Below are positions 34,699 through 43,689 of a stretch of DNA of 64,000 nucleotides, piece by piece. The notes under the pieces were generated by a model that saw nothing but the letters and a program-made list of their open reading frames with translations, did not search any database and was not told the origin of the DNA. Made by a program: the position numbers and the translations under genes. The stretch comes from Pseudomonas mosselii (lineage in GTDB: Bacteria; Pseudomonadota; Gammaproteobacteria; Pseudomonadales; Pseudomonadaceae). Location: NCBI RefSeq assembly GCF_003205295.1, contig NZ_QJRP01000007.1:216235-280234 (forward strand). The letters are read 5' to 3'. Within the stretch, counting starts at the first letter, position 1. Each line of letters starts with the position of its first letter.

Positions 34699-35448
34699 TC
34701 AGGCCGCAAACCCACCATCGGCAAGCAGGCTCGCCCCGGTGATGTACCCCGCTTCAGGTCCCGCCAGGTAAGCCACGAAACTGGCGATCTCGTCCGCCTG
34801 CCCGTAGCGCCCGATGGCCATCAACGGAATCAGGCTCTCGGCGAACTCGCCGCTGGCCGGGTTCATGTCGGTGTCCACCGGCCCCGGCTGCACATTGTTG
34901 ACGGTGATCCCCTGCGGCCCCAGGTCCCGGGCCAGGCCCTTGGTCAGGCCGACCAGCGCCGATTTGCTCATGGCATAGGGCGCGCCGCCGGCGAATGGCA
35001 TGCGCTCGGCGTTGGTACTGCCGATGTTGATGATCCGTCCACCCTTGCCCATGTGCTTCACCGCCGCCTGGGTGGCCACGAACACGCTGCGCACGTTGAT
35101 CGCCAGCAGGCGGTCGAAGTCGGCCAGGTCGAACTCGGCCACCGGCGCCACCGCCAGCACGCCGGCGTTGTTGACCAGGATATCGAGGCCGCCGAAGGCC
35201 TTGGCGGTGTCGGCGACGGCCTGTTGCACGGCCTGGATATCGGCGCTGTCGGCGCGCAGGGCCAGGGCCTGGCCGCCGGCGTTGTTGATTTCACCGGCCA
35301 GGGCCTCGGCGCTGGCGCTGGAGCTGACGTAGGTGAAGGCGACCTTGGCGCCGTCGCGGGCCAAGCGCCGGACGATGGCTGCGCCGATACCGCGTGAACC
35401 GCCCTGGACCAGGGCCACCTTGCCGGTGAGGGGAAGTGCTTGGGACAT
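34699..35448 (-). CDS. Short-chain dehydrogenase/reductase (3-oxoacyl-reductase-like)
   Basis: A 249-residue SDR. The cofactor loop reads QGGSRGIGAA, where classical SDRs have TGxxxGIG. Other signatures are NNAG (about 91-94), the catalytic serine in IGSTNAER and the YxxxK pair in YAMSKSALVG. The end is LADGGFAA. It probably uses NADPH to reduce a small carbonyl compound. It is divergent from a LysR gene; the pair resembles many pseudomonad regulator-oxidoreductase units. AGGAG precedes the ATG at 35448. Confidence 0.9.
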   Translation of the reverse strand: MSQALPLTGKVALVQGGSRGIGAAIVRRLARDGAKVAFTYVSSSASAEALAGEINNAGGQALALRADSADIQAVQQAVADTAKAFGGLDILVNNAGVLAVAPVAEFDLADFDRLLAINVRSVFVATQAAVKHMGKGGRIINIGSTNAERMPFAGGAPYAMSKSALVGLTKGLARDLGPQGITVNNVQPGPVDTDMNPASGEFAESLIPLMAIGRYGQADEIASFVAYLAGPEAGYITGASLLADGGFAA

Positions 35449-35564
35449 GCTGATCTCCTGCAGTGAAGCAAGGCCGGATGCCTTGGGATGGACGCAGTAT
35501 CCGCGCTCGATTACCTGTTGATAAGATGGCAATCGAGTTACTCAGAATAAACCAGGAGTTGATA

Positions 35565-36506
35565 ATGGCCGTGGTGGAATCCTTCAGCAGCCTGGAGTGC
35601 TTTATCCGCAGCGCCGAAGTCGGCAGCTTTGCCGAGGCGGCCAGGCGCCTGTCGCTCACCCCGGCGGCGGTCGGCAAGAACGTCGCCCAGCTCGAGGCGC
35701 GGCTCGGCGTGCGGCTGTTCCTTCGCAGCACGCGCAAGTTGACCCTGACCGAGGCCGGTCAGCGCTTTCTGGCCGAGGTGAGCGAGAGCTTTCGCACCAT
35801 CCAGTACGCCGTGTCCAACCTCGCCAATTGCGAAGGGCATCCGTCGGGCGTGCTGCGGGTCAGCATGGGCACGGTGTTCGGGCGCCTGTATGTGTTGCCG
35901 TTGCTGGGCGAGTTCCTGGCCCGCTATCCGGCGGTGACGGCGGACTGGCATTTCGACAACCGCCAGGTCGACCTGATCGGCCAGGGCTTCGACGCCGCCA
36001 TCGGTGGCGGCTTCGAACTGCCGCCAGGGGTGGTGGCGCGCAAGCTGACCCCGGCGCACCGGGTGCTGGTGGCTTCGCCGGGCTACCTGCAACAGCACGG
36101 ACCACTGAGCCGCCCGGAGCAGTTGCAGGCGTGCGCCGGCATCCTTATCCGCTCGCCGCAGACCGGCCGGGTGCGCAGCTGGCCGCTGACCAGCCGCTGG
36201 CAGGAGCAGCAGCCGCTGCAACTGCCCCAGCGCCTGACCATGAGCGATTCGGACGCCGCCTGCGCGGTGGCCGAGCAAGGGCTGGGCATCGCCCTGGTCA
36301 GCCTGCCGTTCGCCTTGCCCTATCTGACCGCCGGGCGCCTGAGTCGGGTGCTACCGGACTGGTACGTCGACGATGGGCATATCAGCCTGTACTACGCCGA
36401 GCGCAAGCTGTTGCCGGGCAAGACCCGGGCCTTCATCGATTTCGTGATGGAGCAGTTCGCCGAGCAGGGGCTGGCGGGGCGGTTCGATGCGTTGCAGAGC
36501 CATTGA
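35565..36506 (+). CDS. LysR family transcriptional regulator (SDR-linked)
   Basis: A 313-residue regulator. The helix-turn-helix covers residues about 1-62 (SLECFIRSAEVGSFAEAARRLSLTPAAVGKNVAQLE). The effector domain contains GVLRVSMGTVFGRLYVLPLL and GQGFDAAIGGGFEL. AGGAG lies ahead of the ATG at 35565. It is divergent from the SDR gene with a spacer of 116 bases and probably regulates it. Confidence 0.9.
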   Translation: MAVVESFSSLECFIRSAEVGSFAEAARRLSLTPAAVGKNVAQLEARLGVRLFLRSTRKLTLTEAGQRFLAEVSESFRTIQYAVSNLANCEGHPSGVLRVSMGTVFGRLYVLPLLGEFLARYPAVTADWHFDNRQVDLIGQGFDAAIGGGFELPPGVVARKLTPAHRVLVASPGYLQQHGPLSRPEQLQACAGILIRSPQTGRVRSWPLTSRWQEQQPLQLPQRLTMSDSDAACAVAEQGLGIALVSLPFALPYLTAGRLSRVLPDWYVDDGHISLYYAERKLLPGKTRAFIDFVMEQFAEQGLAGRFDALQSH

Positions 36507-36527
36507 TGGCCTCGCGATGGCGCTTGC

Positions 36528-37010
36528 TCAGGCGATATCGATGATGAACTGCACCTGCGCCACCCCAGCCACCACCAGGCTTACTTCCTCATCCACCCGC
36601 TTGCCGAGCAGTTGCTGCCCCAGCGGCGCGCGTGGCGTGATCACCGTCACCAGCCCATCTCCCTCGCCAACCTTCAGCCCGGCCCCTTCCGGCCCGAGGA
36701 ACAGCCGGCGCCGCTGGCCCGCCTCATCTTCCAGGGTCACCAGGCAACCGATCTGTATCCCCCGCGCCGGGTCGTAATCGCGCAGCACCCACTGCTGGTA
36801 GGTCAGCAACGCCTGGCGGATCTCGGCCGTGCGCCGCGCCTGCCCGGTGGCCAGGTACGATGCCTCAAGCCCCAGGGTGTCGTACTTGTTCTCGGCGATG
36901 TTCTCTTCGGCGGTGGCGGCCTCGTAGGCGGTCTGGGCGGCGCGGCGCAGCACCTTCATGTCGAGCTCGAGGGTGGCGATGATGCATTGCAGCAGGCTGG
37001 CCTTGTCCAT
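36528..37010 (-). CDS. GreA/GreB family transcript-cleavage factor
   Basis: A 160-residue protein. The N-terminal coiled coil (about 1-75, with AAQTAYEAATAEENIAENK) would enter the RNA polymerase secondary channel. The C-terminal FKBP-like domain (about 80-155) includes VTLEDEAGQRRRLFLGPEG and ITPRAPLGQQLLGKRVDEEV. The acidic pair needed for hydrolysis is in the ENIAENKYD region. The sequence is closer to the divergent Gre family than to classical GreA. It lies two bases after the stop of the upstream hypothetical gene, so both are one unit. Confidence 0.85.
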   Translation of the reverse strand: MDKASLLQCIIATLELDMKVLRRAAQTAYEAATAEENIAENKYDTLGLEASYLATGQARRTAEIRQALLTYQQWVLRDYDPARGIQIGCLVTLEDEAGQRRRLFLGPEGAGLKVGEGDGLVTVITPRAPLGQQLLGKRVDEEVSLVVAGVAQVQFIIDIA

Positions 37011-37012
37011 GG

Positions 37013-37411
37013 TCAGTAGCAGAACTCCAGCACGTTGGCCTGGCTCTTGTCGGTCGGCGCGGTGCGGTTCTGCTGCAGCCAGAACTGGCACTTGGGGCTG
37101 TTGAGGTTGCGCGGATTGCCCTGGGCGGCCTCGGCGGCCTGTTGCAGTTCCTGCTTGTGCAGGATGTCCTTGTAGTGCTCGAACATCTGCGCCTGGGCGT
37201 CGGCCGGTTGTGCTGGCGCGGCGGCAGGCGCAGGCTGGACCACGGCGGGGACGGCGGCCTCGACCAGTGGCTGCACCTGTGCCGGCCACAGGCGCAGGGC
37301 CAGCCACAGGCTCAAGGCGATGGCCACGGCGCCGAGCCACAGACCCAGGGCGACGCACAGCACCAGTTGCACGGGTCTGAGGGTGATCTTCAATTCGCGG
37401 GGGCGGGGCAT
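37013..37411 (-). CDS. Hypothetical single-pass membrane protein
   Basis: A 132-residue protein. A basic N-terminus (MPRPRELKITLRPVQ) leads to one hydrophobic helix (about 15-40), then a proline/alanine-rich linker (VQPAPAAAPAQPADAQ). A small periplasmic domain with a C-terminal cysteine pair (KCQFWLQQN and LEFCY) could be disulfide-linked. It lies immediately upstream of the Gre-like gene and is probably co-transcribed. No family is recognised. Confidence 0.68.
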   Translation of the reverse strand: MPRPRELKITLRPVQLVLCVALGLWLGAVAIALSLWLALRLWPAQVQPLVEAAVPAVVQPAPAAAPAQPADAQAQMFEHYKDILHKQELQQAAEAAQGNPRNLNSPKCQFWLQQNRTAPTDKSQANVLEFCY

Positions 37412-37544
37412 GGCGGCCTCCTGGCAGGCGGTTCGAGGGACCATTCTCGCATGGCGCGACAGGTTTTTTCAGCGCCGCGCTTTTGCTGACGGGCAAATAT
37501 CCGCAAAATCCGCGGTCTTTTTTCGCAGGTAACGGAACGTGGCG

Positions 37545-38678
37545 ATGAAAACCACCTGGGACATCTTCTGCACGGTCGTCGACAACTATGGCGACATCGG
37601 CGTCACCTGGCGCCTGGCGCGCCAGCTGGTGGCCGAGCACGACCTGGCGGTGCGCCTGTGGGTGGACGACCTGCAGGCCTTCGTGCGCCTGTGTCCGGAA
37701 GCCGACGGCCAGGCTGGGCAGCAGTGGCAGCAAGGGGTCGAGGTACGCCACTGGCCGGTCGCGTGGCAAGGTGCGGAGCCAGCCGAGGTGGTGGTGGGCG
37801 CTTTTGCCTGCCAACTGCCGGACGGCTATGTCCAGGCCATGAGCCAACAGCCCACGCCGCCCTTGTGGCTGAACCTGGACTACCTCAGCGCCGAAGACTG
37901 GGTGGAGGGTTGCCATGGCTTGCCTTCGCCCCAGGCCAATGGGCTGCGCAAGTTCTTCTTCTTCCCGGGTTTCACCGAGAATACCGGTGGGTTGCTGCGT
38001 GAAGCCACCTTGCTGCCGCGTTGCCAGGCGTTCCGGCAGACGCCCGGCGAGCGGGCGGATTTCCTTGCAAGGCTGGGCGTGCAGCCCCGGGAAGGGGCGC
38101 GGCTGATCTCGCTGTTCGCCTACGAGAACCCGCAACTGGGCGACTGGCTCGATGTGCTGGCCGCCGATACGCATTCCACCCACCTGCTGGTGCCGCAGGG
38201 GCGCATCCTGGGGGACCTCGGCAACTGGCTGGGCGAGGCGGGCCTGCCCGTGGGCGCGCAGCATCGGCGCGGAGCCTTGACCGTGCAGGTGCTGCCTTTC
38301 GTCAGCCAGGACGACTATGACCGGCTGCTGTGGAGCTGCGATTTCAACGCCGTGCGCGGCGAGGACTCCTTCGTGCGTGCGCAATGGGCCGGCATGCCGA
38401 TGCTCTGGCACATCTACATCCAGGAAGAGAACGCCCATTGGGAAAAGCTCGAGGCCTTCCTCGCCCTTTATCGCCAAGGCCTGTCGGCCGCCGCCGGGCA
38501 GGCGCTGAGCGAACTGTGGCGTGCCTGGAACATGGATCGCCCGATGGGCCAGGCCTGGCTGGCACTGCAGCCGCATTGGGACGAGGTGCGCGAACACGCC
38601 CGCCAGTGGCAGGCCGCGCAGGCCGCTCGGCCGGACCTTGCCACGAGGCTGGTACAGTTTTACCGAAATTCGCTATGA
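37545..38678 (+). CDS. earP: EF-P arginine rhamnosyltransferase
   Basis: A 377-residue GT-B glycosyltransferase that rhamnosylates Arg32 of elongation factor P using dTDP-rhamnose. The catalytic aspartates Asp13 and Asp17 are in CTVVDNYGDIGVTWRL. The C-terminal donor-binding region has FNAVRGEDSFVRAQWAG. The start ATG at 37545 is preferred over the GTG two codons upstream; both are in the same frame. The efp gene follows directly, as in other pseudomonads with this modification. Confidence 0.95.
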   Translation: MKTTWDIFCTVVDNYGDIGVTWRLARQLVAEHDLAVRLWVDDLQAFVRLCPEADGQAGQQWQQGVEVRHWPVAWQGAEPAEVVVGAFACQLPDGYVQAMSQQPTPPLWLNLDYLSAEDWVEGCHGLPSPQANGLRKFFFFPGFTENTGGLLREATLLPRCQAFRQTPGERADFLARLGVQPREGARLISLFAYENPQLGDWLDVLAADTHSTHLLVPQGRILGDLGNWLGEAGLPVGAQHRRGALTVQVLPFVSQDDYDRLLWSCDFNAVRGEDSFVRAQWAGMPMLWHIYIQEENAHWEKLEAFLALYRQGLSAAAGQALSELWRAWNMDRPMGQAWLALQPHWDEVREHARQWQAAQAARPDLATRLVQFYRNSL

Positions 38679-38679
38679 T
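38674..38679 (+). promoter_or_regulatory. Candidate -10 of an internal efp promoter
   Basis: TATGAT overlaps the earP stop, followed by the typical CGCGGCC start region about 48 bases before the efp ATG. A good -35 is not evident. Confidence 0.35.
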
Positions 38680-38726
38680 ACGCGGCCTCGATTTTTATAA
38701 ATCCATCCAGATTCGGATACTTCGTA

Positions 38727-39296
38727 ATGAAAACTGGTAAAGAGCTGAAACCCGGTACCGTACTGCGTATCGACAACGACCCGTGGCTGGTCCAGAAAGC
38801 TGAGTTCACCAAGTCGGGCCGTAACAGCGCGATCATGAAGACCAAGCTGAAGAACCTGCTGACCGGCTACAAGACCGAAACCGTATACGGTGCGGACGAC
38901 AAGCTGGACGACGTGATCCTGGATCGCAAAGAAGCGACCCTGTCGTTCATCAGCGGTGACTCGTACACCTTCATGGACACCTCCGACTACACCATGTACG
39001 AACTGAACGCCGAAGACATCGACGCCGTTCTGCCGTACATCGAAGAAGGCATGGAAGACGTCTGCGAAGCCGTGTTCTTCGAAGGCCGCCTGGTATCGGT
39101 AGAACTGCCGACCACCATCAGCCGCCAGGTTGTCTACACCGAGAACGCCGCACGTGGCGACACCTCGGGCAAGGTCATGAAGCCTGCCAAGCTGAAGAAC
39201 GGTACCGAGATCTCGGTTGCCGACTTCATCCAGATCGACGAGTGGATCGACATCGACACTCGCGACAACAGCTTCAAGGGCCGTTCCAAGAAGTAA
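38727..39296 (+). CDS. efp: Elongation factor P
   Basis: A 189-residue three-domain protein that relieves stalling at polyproline stretches. The loop that carries the modification reads TKSGRNSA, with Arg32, the residue rhamnosylated by EarP, rather than the lysine of the PoxA-type. The length and the signature block [17 protein letters not shown] fit EF-P. It follows earP in the same direction and has its own possible promoter. Confidence 0.97.
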   Translation: MKTGKELKPGTVLRIDNDPWLVQKAEFTKSGRNSAIMKTKLKNLLTGYKTETVYGADDKLDDVILDRKEATLSFISGDSYTFMDTSDYTMYELNAEDIDAVLPYIEEGMEDVCEAVFFEGRLVSVELPTTISRQVVYTENAARGDTSGKVMKPAKLKNGTEISVADFIQIDEWIDIDTRDNSFKGRSKK

Positions 39297-39316
39297 TCCT
39301 TCTTGCAATGAGCACG

Positions 39317-39344
39317 AAAAACCCGGCCGAGGCCGGGTTTTTTT
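39317..39344 (+). terminator. Rho-independent terminator of efp
   Basis: AACCCGGCC pairs with GGCCGGGTT across a GA loop with flanking A and T runs. Confidence 0.9.
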
Positions 39345-39372
39345 GTGCCTGATTTCAGGCATAGGGTGTGCC

Positions 39373-39505
39373 CTGTGGGAGCGGCCTTGTGTCGCGAAAG
39401 GGGCGCGAAGCGCCCCCGACCATGATTCAGGCAAACCTAAGAAGCTGCCCTCGTGCATTCCGGGGCCGCTTTGCGGTCCTTTCGCGGCACGAGGCTGCTC
39501 TCATG
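39373..39505. repeat. REP pair, family A, right arm diverged
   Basis: Left arm intact (GGGAGCGGCCTTGTGTCGCG). The right arm has changes (CGAGGCTGCTCTCA). Confidence 0.75.
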
Positions 39506-39537
39506 GAACAAACCGTAACTTATTGATTTATCTAGGC

Positions 39538-39657
39538 CCTGTGGGAGCGGCCTTGCGTCGCGAAAGGGCCGCAGAGCGGCCCCGGCGATCTTTGCATCAA
39601 CACTGAGAACCTGGGGCTGCTACGCAGCCCTTTCGCGACGCAAGGCCGCTCCCACAG
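39538..39657. repeat. REP pair, family A
   Basis: Second pair in the efp-ohr spacer, with GGGAGCGGCC / GGCCGCTCCC ends. With the first pair it fills most of the 430-base gap, which has no other content. Confidence 0.85.
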
Positions 39658-39724
39658 GGGGACAGTTCCCTGCGCGACAGCGCAGCCCGACGGGCTGGGT
39701 GATCTCCTACACATCGATCGCGTA

Positions 39725-40153
39725 TCACACCGTCACATGCAACCGCACATCCACATTGCCGCGGGTGGCGTTGGAGTACGGGCAGACCTTGTGCGCCTTC
39801 TCCACCAGCCCTTCGGCGTCGGCCTGGGCCAGGCCCGGCAGGTTGATGTGCAGGTCGATGTCCAGGCCGAAACCGCCCGGGATCTGGCCGATGCCGACCT
39901 TGGCGGTGATCGACGCATCCGCCGGCAGGGCCTTTTTCTCCTGACCGGCGACGAATTTCAGCGCGCCGATGAAGCAGGCCGAGTAGCCGGCGGCGAACAT
40001 CTGCTCGGGGTTGGTACCGTCACCGCCTGCGCCGCCCAGCTCCTTGGGGGTGCTCAGCTTGACTTCCAGCTTGCCGTCGCTGGAGCGGGATTTGCCATCA
40101 CGACCACCGGTGGAAGTGGCTTCTGCGATGTACAGCGGAGTGACCTTTTGCAT
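39725..40153 (-). CDS. ohr: Organic hydroperoxide resistance protein
   Basis: A 142-residue OsmC/Ohr-family thiol peroxidase. The two reactive cysteines are Cys60 (GYSACF) and Cys124 (HKVCPYSNAT), as in characterised Ohr proteins. They reduce organic hydroperoxides using lipoyl dithiols. The ohrR regulator gene lies directly upstream on the same strand with a short operator-bearing spacer. Confidence 0.96.
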   Translation of the reverse strand: MQKVTPLYIAEATSTGGRDGKSRSSDGKLEVKLSTPKELGGAGGDGTNPEQMFAAGYSACFIGALKFVAGQEKKALPADASITAKVGIGQIPGGFGLDIDLHINLPGLAQADAEGLVEKAHKVCPYSNATRGNVDVRLHVTV

Positions 40154-40209
40154 CTTGAGCCTCGCTTGGGTGCTGTGCGCCGTCGGCGCTGAGTGGGTAT
40201 GAGCTTAAA

Positions 40210-40235
40210 TTAGCGCGCAATTATTTAGTGCGCAA
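40210..40235. promoter_or_regulatory. Probable OhrR operator
   Basis: Two direct copies of TTAG[C/T]GCGCAA (40210-40220 and 40225-40235), 15 bases apart, in the AT-rich spacer between ohrR and ohr. Each copy is close to an inverted repeat. The position fits control of ohr by OhrR. Confidence 0.55.
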
Positions 40236-40283
40236 GTTAAATGTTCGGCCATTCATCCGAACGGCCATCTCACAGCTTAGACG

Positions 40284-40739
40284 TCAGAGGTTTTCTTGCA
40301 GCTGCGCACGCAGGGCAAGCAGGTCGGCCTGCAGCTTGCGCAGCTGCTCGGCGCTGTGGCCGCTGGCCTGCAGGATGCACTGCGGCACGCGCCGGGCCTC
40401 GGCCTGCAAGGTGCGCCCTTTGTCGGTCAGTTGCACCAGCACCACCCGTTCGTCCTCGCGGCTGCGGCTGCGCTTGAGCAGGCCTTCGCTCTCAAGGCGC
40501 TTGAGCAGCGGCGTCAGCGAACCGGGGTCGGTGAGCAGGCGCTGGCTGATCTCGCCCACGGTCAGGCCGTCCTGTTCCCACAGGACCAGCATGGCCAGGT
40601 ACTGCGGGTAGGTCAGGCCCAGCGCCTGCAGCAGGGGCTTGTAGACCTTGGTCATCAGCAACGAGGTCGAGTGCAGGGCGAAGCAGACCTGGTTGTCCAG
40701 CAGCAGCGCGTCGCAGGGGGCTTGGGTGTCGGCGTTCAT
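40284..40739 (-). CDS. ohrR: MarR-type peroxide sensor OhrR
   Basis: A 151-residue MarR-family repressor. The sensing cysteine is Cys19 (NQVCFALHSTS), matching the conserved N-terminal Cys of OhrR. The winged helix includes LTYPQYLAMLVLWEQDGLTV and SLTPLLKRLESEGLLKRSRS. Oxidation of the cysteine by organic hydroperoxide releases DNA and derepresses ohr. Located just upstream of ohr. Confidence 0.94.
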   Translation of the reverse strand: MNADTQAPCDALLLDNQVCFALHSTSLLMTKVYKPLLQALGLTYPQYLAMLVLWEQDGLTVGEISQRLLTDPGSLTPLLKRLESEGLLKRSRSREDERVVLVQLTDKGRTLQAEARRVPQCILQASGHSAEQLRKLQADLLALRAQLQENL

Positions 40740-40794
40740 GCAGGTCCTTGGAATCGGTAAGGGTTAAAATCTAGCACGCCAAAGCTTTGCGCGC

Positions 40795-41751
40795 TCATTG
40801 CCAGCGCAGCTCGCTTCTCAGCGCCAGGTCCCAGGGCGGCACCGGGCTGAAACGGCTCTTGAGAAATTCGAGCAGCAAGCGGCTGCGAGAGTTCGTTTCA
40901 TGTTCCAGACGCAGGGCATAGATGCCGCTGGTCTCAGGTTCCGGCAGGCCGTTGTCGCAGAACAGCGGGACCAGTTCGCCGCGCAGCAGGTAGTCGCTGA
41001 TCAGCCAGGTCGGCAGGTGGGCGACGCCCAAGCCGGCCAAGGCGCCGAACAGCAGTGTCTCGGCGTTGTTGGCGGCCATGCGCATGCGCGCCGGACGGTA
41101 CAGGCGGGTCTGGCCGTCGACCGCGAAACGCCAGGCGAACGGCGGGGCCAGCCCGTCCCAGTCGAGGCCGTCGTGCCCGGGCAGTTCGCTGGGGCAGGCC
41201 GGCACCCCGCGGCTGGCCAGGTACGCGGGGCTGGCACAGGCGATGCGCACCATGTAGGCCAGGGGCGTGGCCACCAGGCGGGTGTCGGCCAGGGGGCCGG
41301 CGCGCAGCACCAGGTCCACTTCGCCCAGGTGGCTGCCATGCAGGTCGACGAAGCTGTCGATCAGGCGCAGCTGCACGTCGAGCCCGGGGTAGGCCACCAG
41401 GAAGTCGGCGATGGCCGGGGCCAGGTGTCGGCGGCCGAAGGCGGCCGGGGCGTCGATGCGGATCAAGCCTTCCGGGGCGTTGCTCAACGACACCGCCTCG
41501 GCGCGCGCCAGGCGCAGTTCCTCGATGATGCGCCGGGCCCGTTCGGCGAAGGCGTTGCCGGCCGGCGTCGGGCGCACGGCGTGGGTACTGCGCGAAAACA
41601 GGCGGCTGCCCACCGCGCTCTCCAGGTTGTCGATGCGCCGCGCCACGGCCGAGGGCGTCAACGGGTGGCGCCGGGCGGCGGCGGAGAAACTGCCGGTTTC
41701 CAGCACGTCGAGGAACAGGCTGAGTTGTTCGGTGAGGATGTCGGGGCTCAT
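40795..41751 (-). CDS. LysR family transcriptional regulator (TauE-linked)
   Basis: A 318-residue regulator. HTH residues about 5-65 (LSLFLDVLETGSFSAAARRHPLTPSAVARRIDNLE), then an effector domain with APEGLIRIDAPAAFGRRHLAP. The start at 41751 is used; the open frame extends further upstream but that part is not protein-like. It is divergent from the TauE gene at 41869 and probably controls it. Confidence 0.88.
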   Translation of the reverse strand: MSPDILTEQLSLFLDVLETGSFSAAARRHPLTPSAVARRIDNLESAVGSRLFSRSTHAVRPTPAGNAFAERARRIIEELRLARAEAVSLSNAPEGLIRIDAPAAFGRRHLAPAIADFLVAYPGLDVQLRLIDSFVDLHGSHLGEVDLVLRAGPLADTRLVATPLAYMVRIACASPAYLASRGVPACPSELPGHDGLDWDGLAPPFAWRFAVDGQTRLYRPARMRMAANNAETLLFGALAGLGVAHLPTWLISDYLLRGELVPLFCDNGLPEPETSGIYALRLEHETNSRSRLLLEFLKSRFSPVPPWDLALRSELRWQ

Positions 41752-41868
41752 GGTGGCTCGGTGCTTGTGCGAAATGCGCAAAGCCATTGTGCGCTGCTGT
41801 GCGTTTCCCCGCCAGCCGCGACTGGCTAGCATGCCCTCATTCTCTGAAAGCAGGCGGACGAGGCGCTG

Positions 41869-42618
41869 ATGATCGAGTGGGTGATGTATATCGTGCTGGG
41901 GGCCGCGCTCGGCACCTTGGGTGGGCTGTTCGGCATCGGCGGCGGGTTGATCGCCATTCCGGCGCTGGGCGTGCTGTTCGGCCTTGACCAGCAGTTGGCC
42001 CAGGGCACCGCCCTGGTGATGGTGGTGCCCAACGTGCTGCTGGCGCTGTGGCGTTATCACCAGCGTAACCGCATCGAGCTGCGCCACGCCGTGCCGTTGT
42101 CGCTGTGCAGCTTCGTGTTCGCCTGGCTGGGGTCGATCTGGGCGGTGGGCATCGATGCCCAGTCGATGCGCCTGTACTTCGTCGGATTCCTGGTGGCGCT
42201 GGCGGTCTGGAACGTGGCGCGGATGTTCCTGCCGGTGCGTCCGCCGAGCAACCAGCTGCGTTATCCGTGGCCTTGGCTGGGCGTGCTGGGCAGCTTCGCC
42301 GGGACCATGGGCGGGTTGTTCGGCGTGGGCGGGGCGGTGGTGGCCACGCCGATCCTGACCTCGGTGTTCGGCACTACCCAGGTGGTGGCCCAGGGGCTGT
42401 CGCTGGCATTGGCGGCGCCGAGCACCATGGTGACGCTGTTGACCTACGGGGTGCACCAGAGTGTCGACTGGAGCATCGGCGTTCCGCTGGCCGTGGGTGG
42501 GTTGCTGAGCATCAGCTGGGGGGTGAAGCTGGCCCATGCGTTGCCGGAGAAGGTGTTACGCACGCTGTTCTGCGGGTTTTTGGTGGTGTGTGCGGTGATG
42601 CTTGGGTTCGAGCTTTAG
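41869..42618 (+). CDS. TauE/SafE family sulfite/sulfonate exporter-like protein
   Basis: A 249-residue inner-membrane protein with about eight hydrophobic segments. It contains two copies of the family's glycine-rich motif (GTLGGLFGIGGGLIAIPAL and GTMGGLFGVGGAVVATPIL). Members export sulfite, sulfoacetate or related anions. The actual substrate is not evident. It is divergent from a LysR gene. Confidence 0.88.
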   Translation: MIEWVMYIVLGAALGTLGGLFGIGGGLIAIPALGVLFGLDQQLAQGTALVMVVPNVLLALWRYHQRNRIELRHAVPLSLCSFVFAWLGSIWAVGIDAQSMRLYFVGFLVALAVWNVARMFLPVRPPSNQLRYPWPWLGVLGSFAGTMGGLFGVGGAVVATPILTSVFGTTQVVAQGLSLALAAPSTMVTLLTYGVHQSVDWSIGVPLAVGGLLSISWGVKLAHALPEKVLRTLFCGFLVVCAVMLGFEL

Positions 42619-42620
42619 TA

Positions 42621-42729
42621 TGTAGGGGCTGCTGCGCAGCCCTTTCGCGACACAAGGCCGCTCCCACAGAAGATCGCGTACTTCTGTGGGAGCGGCCTTG
42701 TGTCGCGAAAGGGCCGCAAAGCGGCCCCC
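42621..42729. repeat. REP pair, family A, tail-to-tail
   Basis: Two half elements face outward: CCTTTCGCGACACAAGGCC then, after AGATCGCGTACT, its inverse. This is the opposite order from most copies in the window. Confidence 0.82.
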
Positions 42730-42741
42730 GGATCCCACCCT

Positions 42742-43593
42742 TCATTTGAACCCTTCGACGATGTACTCGGCCATGCAGTCGGTGATCGGCGAATGCTGCT
42801 GGTCGTTGCGCAGCAGCATCACATTGGCCATGTGCAGCTGCGGCAGGCCGTCGTCCGCGCCGAGGATGCGCAGGTCGCCGCCGATAAGGCTCTGCAGCTG
42901 CGCGGTCACCGCCAGCCCGGCATGCACGATGGCGAAGATCGCCGCCAAGCTTGGGCTGGTGTAGGCGATGCGGTACTCGATGCCCTGGCGCTCCAGGGCG
43001 TTGCAGGTCCAGGCGCGGCAGAAGCAGTCGGTGTTGAACAGTGCCAGTGGCATCGGCCGCTGCTCGTGGGGGCAGAAACCCTTGGCCGCGGCCCATACCA
43101 GGCGCTCCTGGCGCAGCAGTTGGCCGACCTCGTTGCCCGGCTCGCGGGTGACGATGGTCAGGTCCAGGTCCTGGCGCAGCATCAGTTGCTTGGACGAGTC
43201 GCAGTGCACCTCGACATGAATCAGCGGATACGCCTGGGCGAAGCGAGTGAGGATGCCCGGCAGGTAGCGCATGGCGTAGTCGTCCGGGGTGCCGATGCGC
43301 ACCACGCCGACCATGTGCGGCATGCGCAGGGTGTTGAACACCTCGCCGTGCAGCTTGAGGATGCGCCGGGCATAGCCCAGCAGGACCTGGCCCTCGGCGG
43401 TGAGGCGCACCTGGCGGCCGTCGCGCTCGAACAGCTGGCGCTGCAGGATGTCCTCTTCCAGGCGCTTCATTTGCATGCTCACCGCCGACTGGGTGCGGTT
43501 GACCACCTCGCCGGCGCGGGTGAAGCCGCCTTGCTCGGCGATGGCGACGAAGGTGCGCAGCACGTCCGCGTCGAGACTCTGATACTGGGACAT
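42742..43593 (-). CDS. LysR family transcriptional regulator
   Basis: A 283-residue regulator. HTH residues about 8-67 (DADVLRTFVAIAEQGGFTRAGEVVNRTQSAVSMQMKRLEED), then an effector domain (MVGVVRIGTPDDYAMRYLPGIL). An in-frame ATG ten residues upstream is also possible. It is divergent from the small DUF1127 gene at 43690, but a direct link between them is not evident. Confidence 0.88.
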   Translation of the reverse strand: MSQYQSLDADVLRTFVAIAEQGGFTRAGEVVNRTQSAVSMQMKRLEEDILQRQLFERDGRQVRLTAEGQVLLGYARRILKLHGEVFNTLRMPHMVGVVRIGTPDDYAMRYLPGILTRFAQAYPLIHVEVHCDSSKQLMLRQDLDLTIVTREPGNEVGQLLRQERLVWAAAKGFCPHEQRPMPLALFNTDCFCRAWTCNALERQGIEYRIAYTSPSLAAIFAIVHAGLAVTAQLQSLIGGDLRILGADDGLPQLHMANVMLLRNDQQHSPITDCMAEYIVEGFK

Positions 43594-43689
43594 GGCATCA
43601 ATCTCCGAGATGCATGGCATCAGAAACATTCGTTGGATTGATCTTAGGCCTGGGACGAGACTGGAGCCATCCACAAGGAGGGCGTCAAG

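Noticed and set aside
36528..38597. 689-codon minus-strand frame containing the Gre-like gene
   Set aside because: The Gre-like protein begins at its own ATG at 37010. The long upstream part is antisense to earP and has no domain.
40795..42537. 580-codon frame that includes the TauE-linked LysR gene
   Set aside because: Only the last 318 codons look like a protein (LysR). The preceding part is a composition artefact antisense to the TauE gene.
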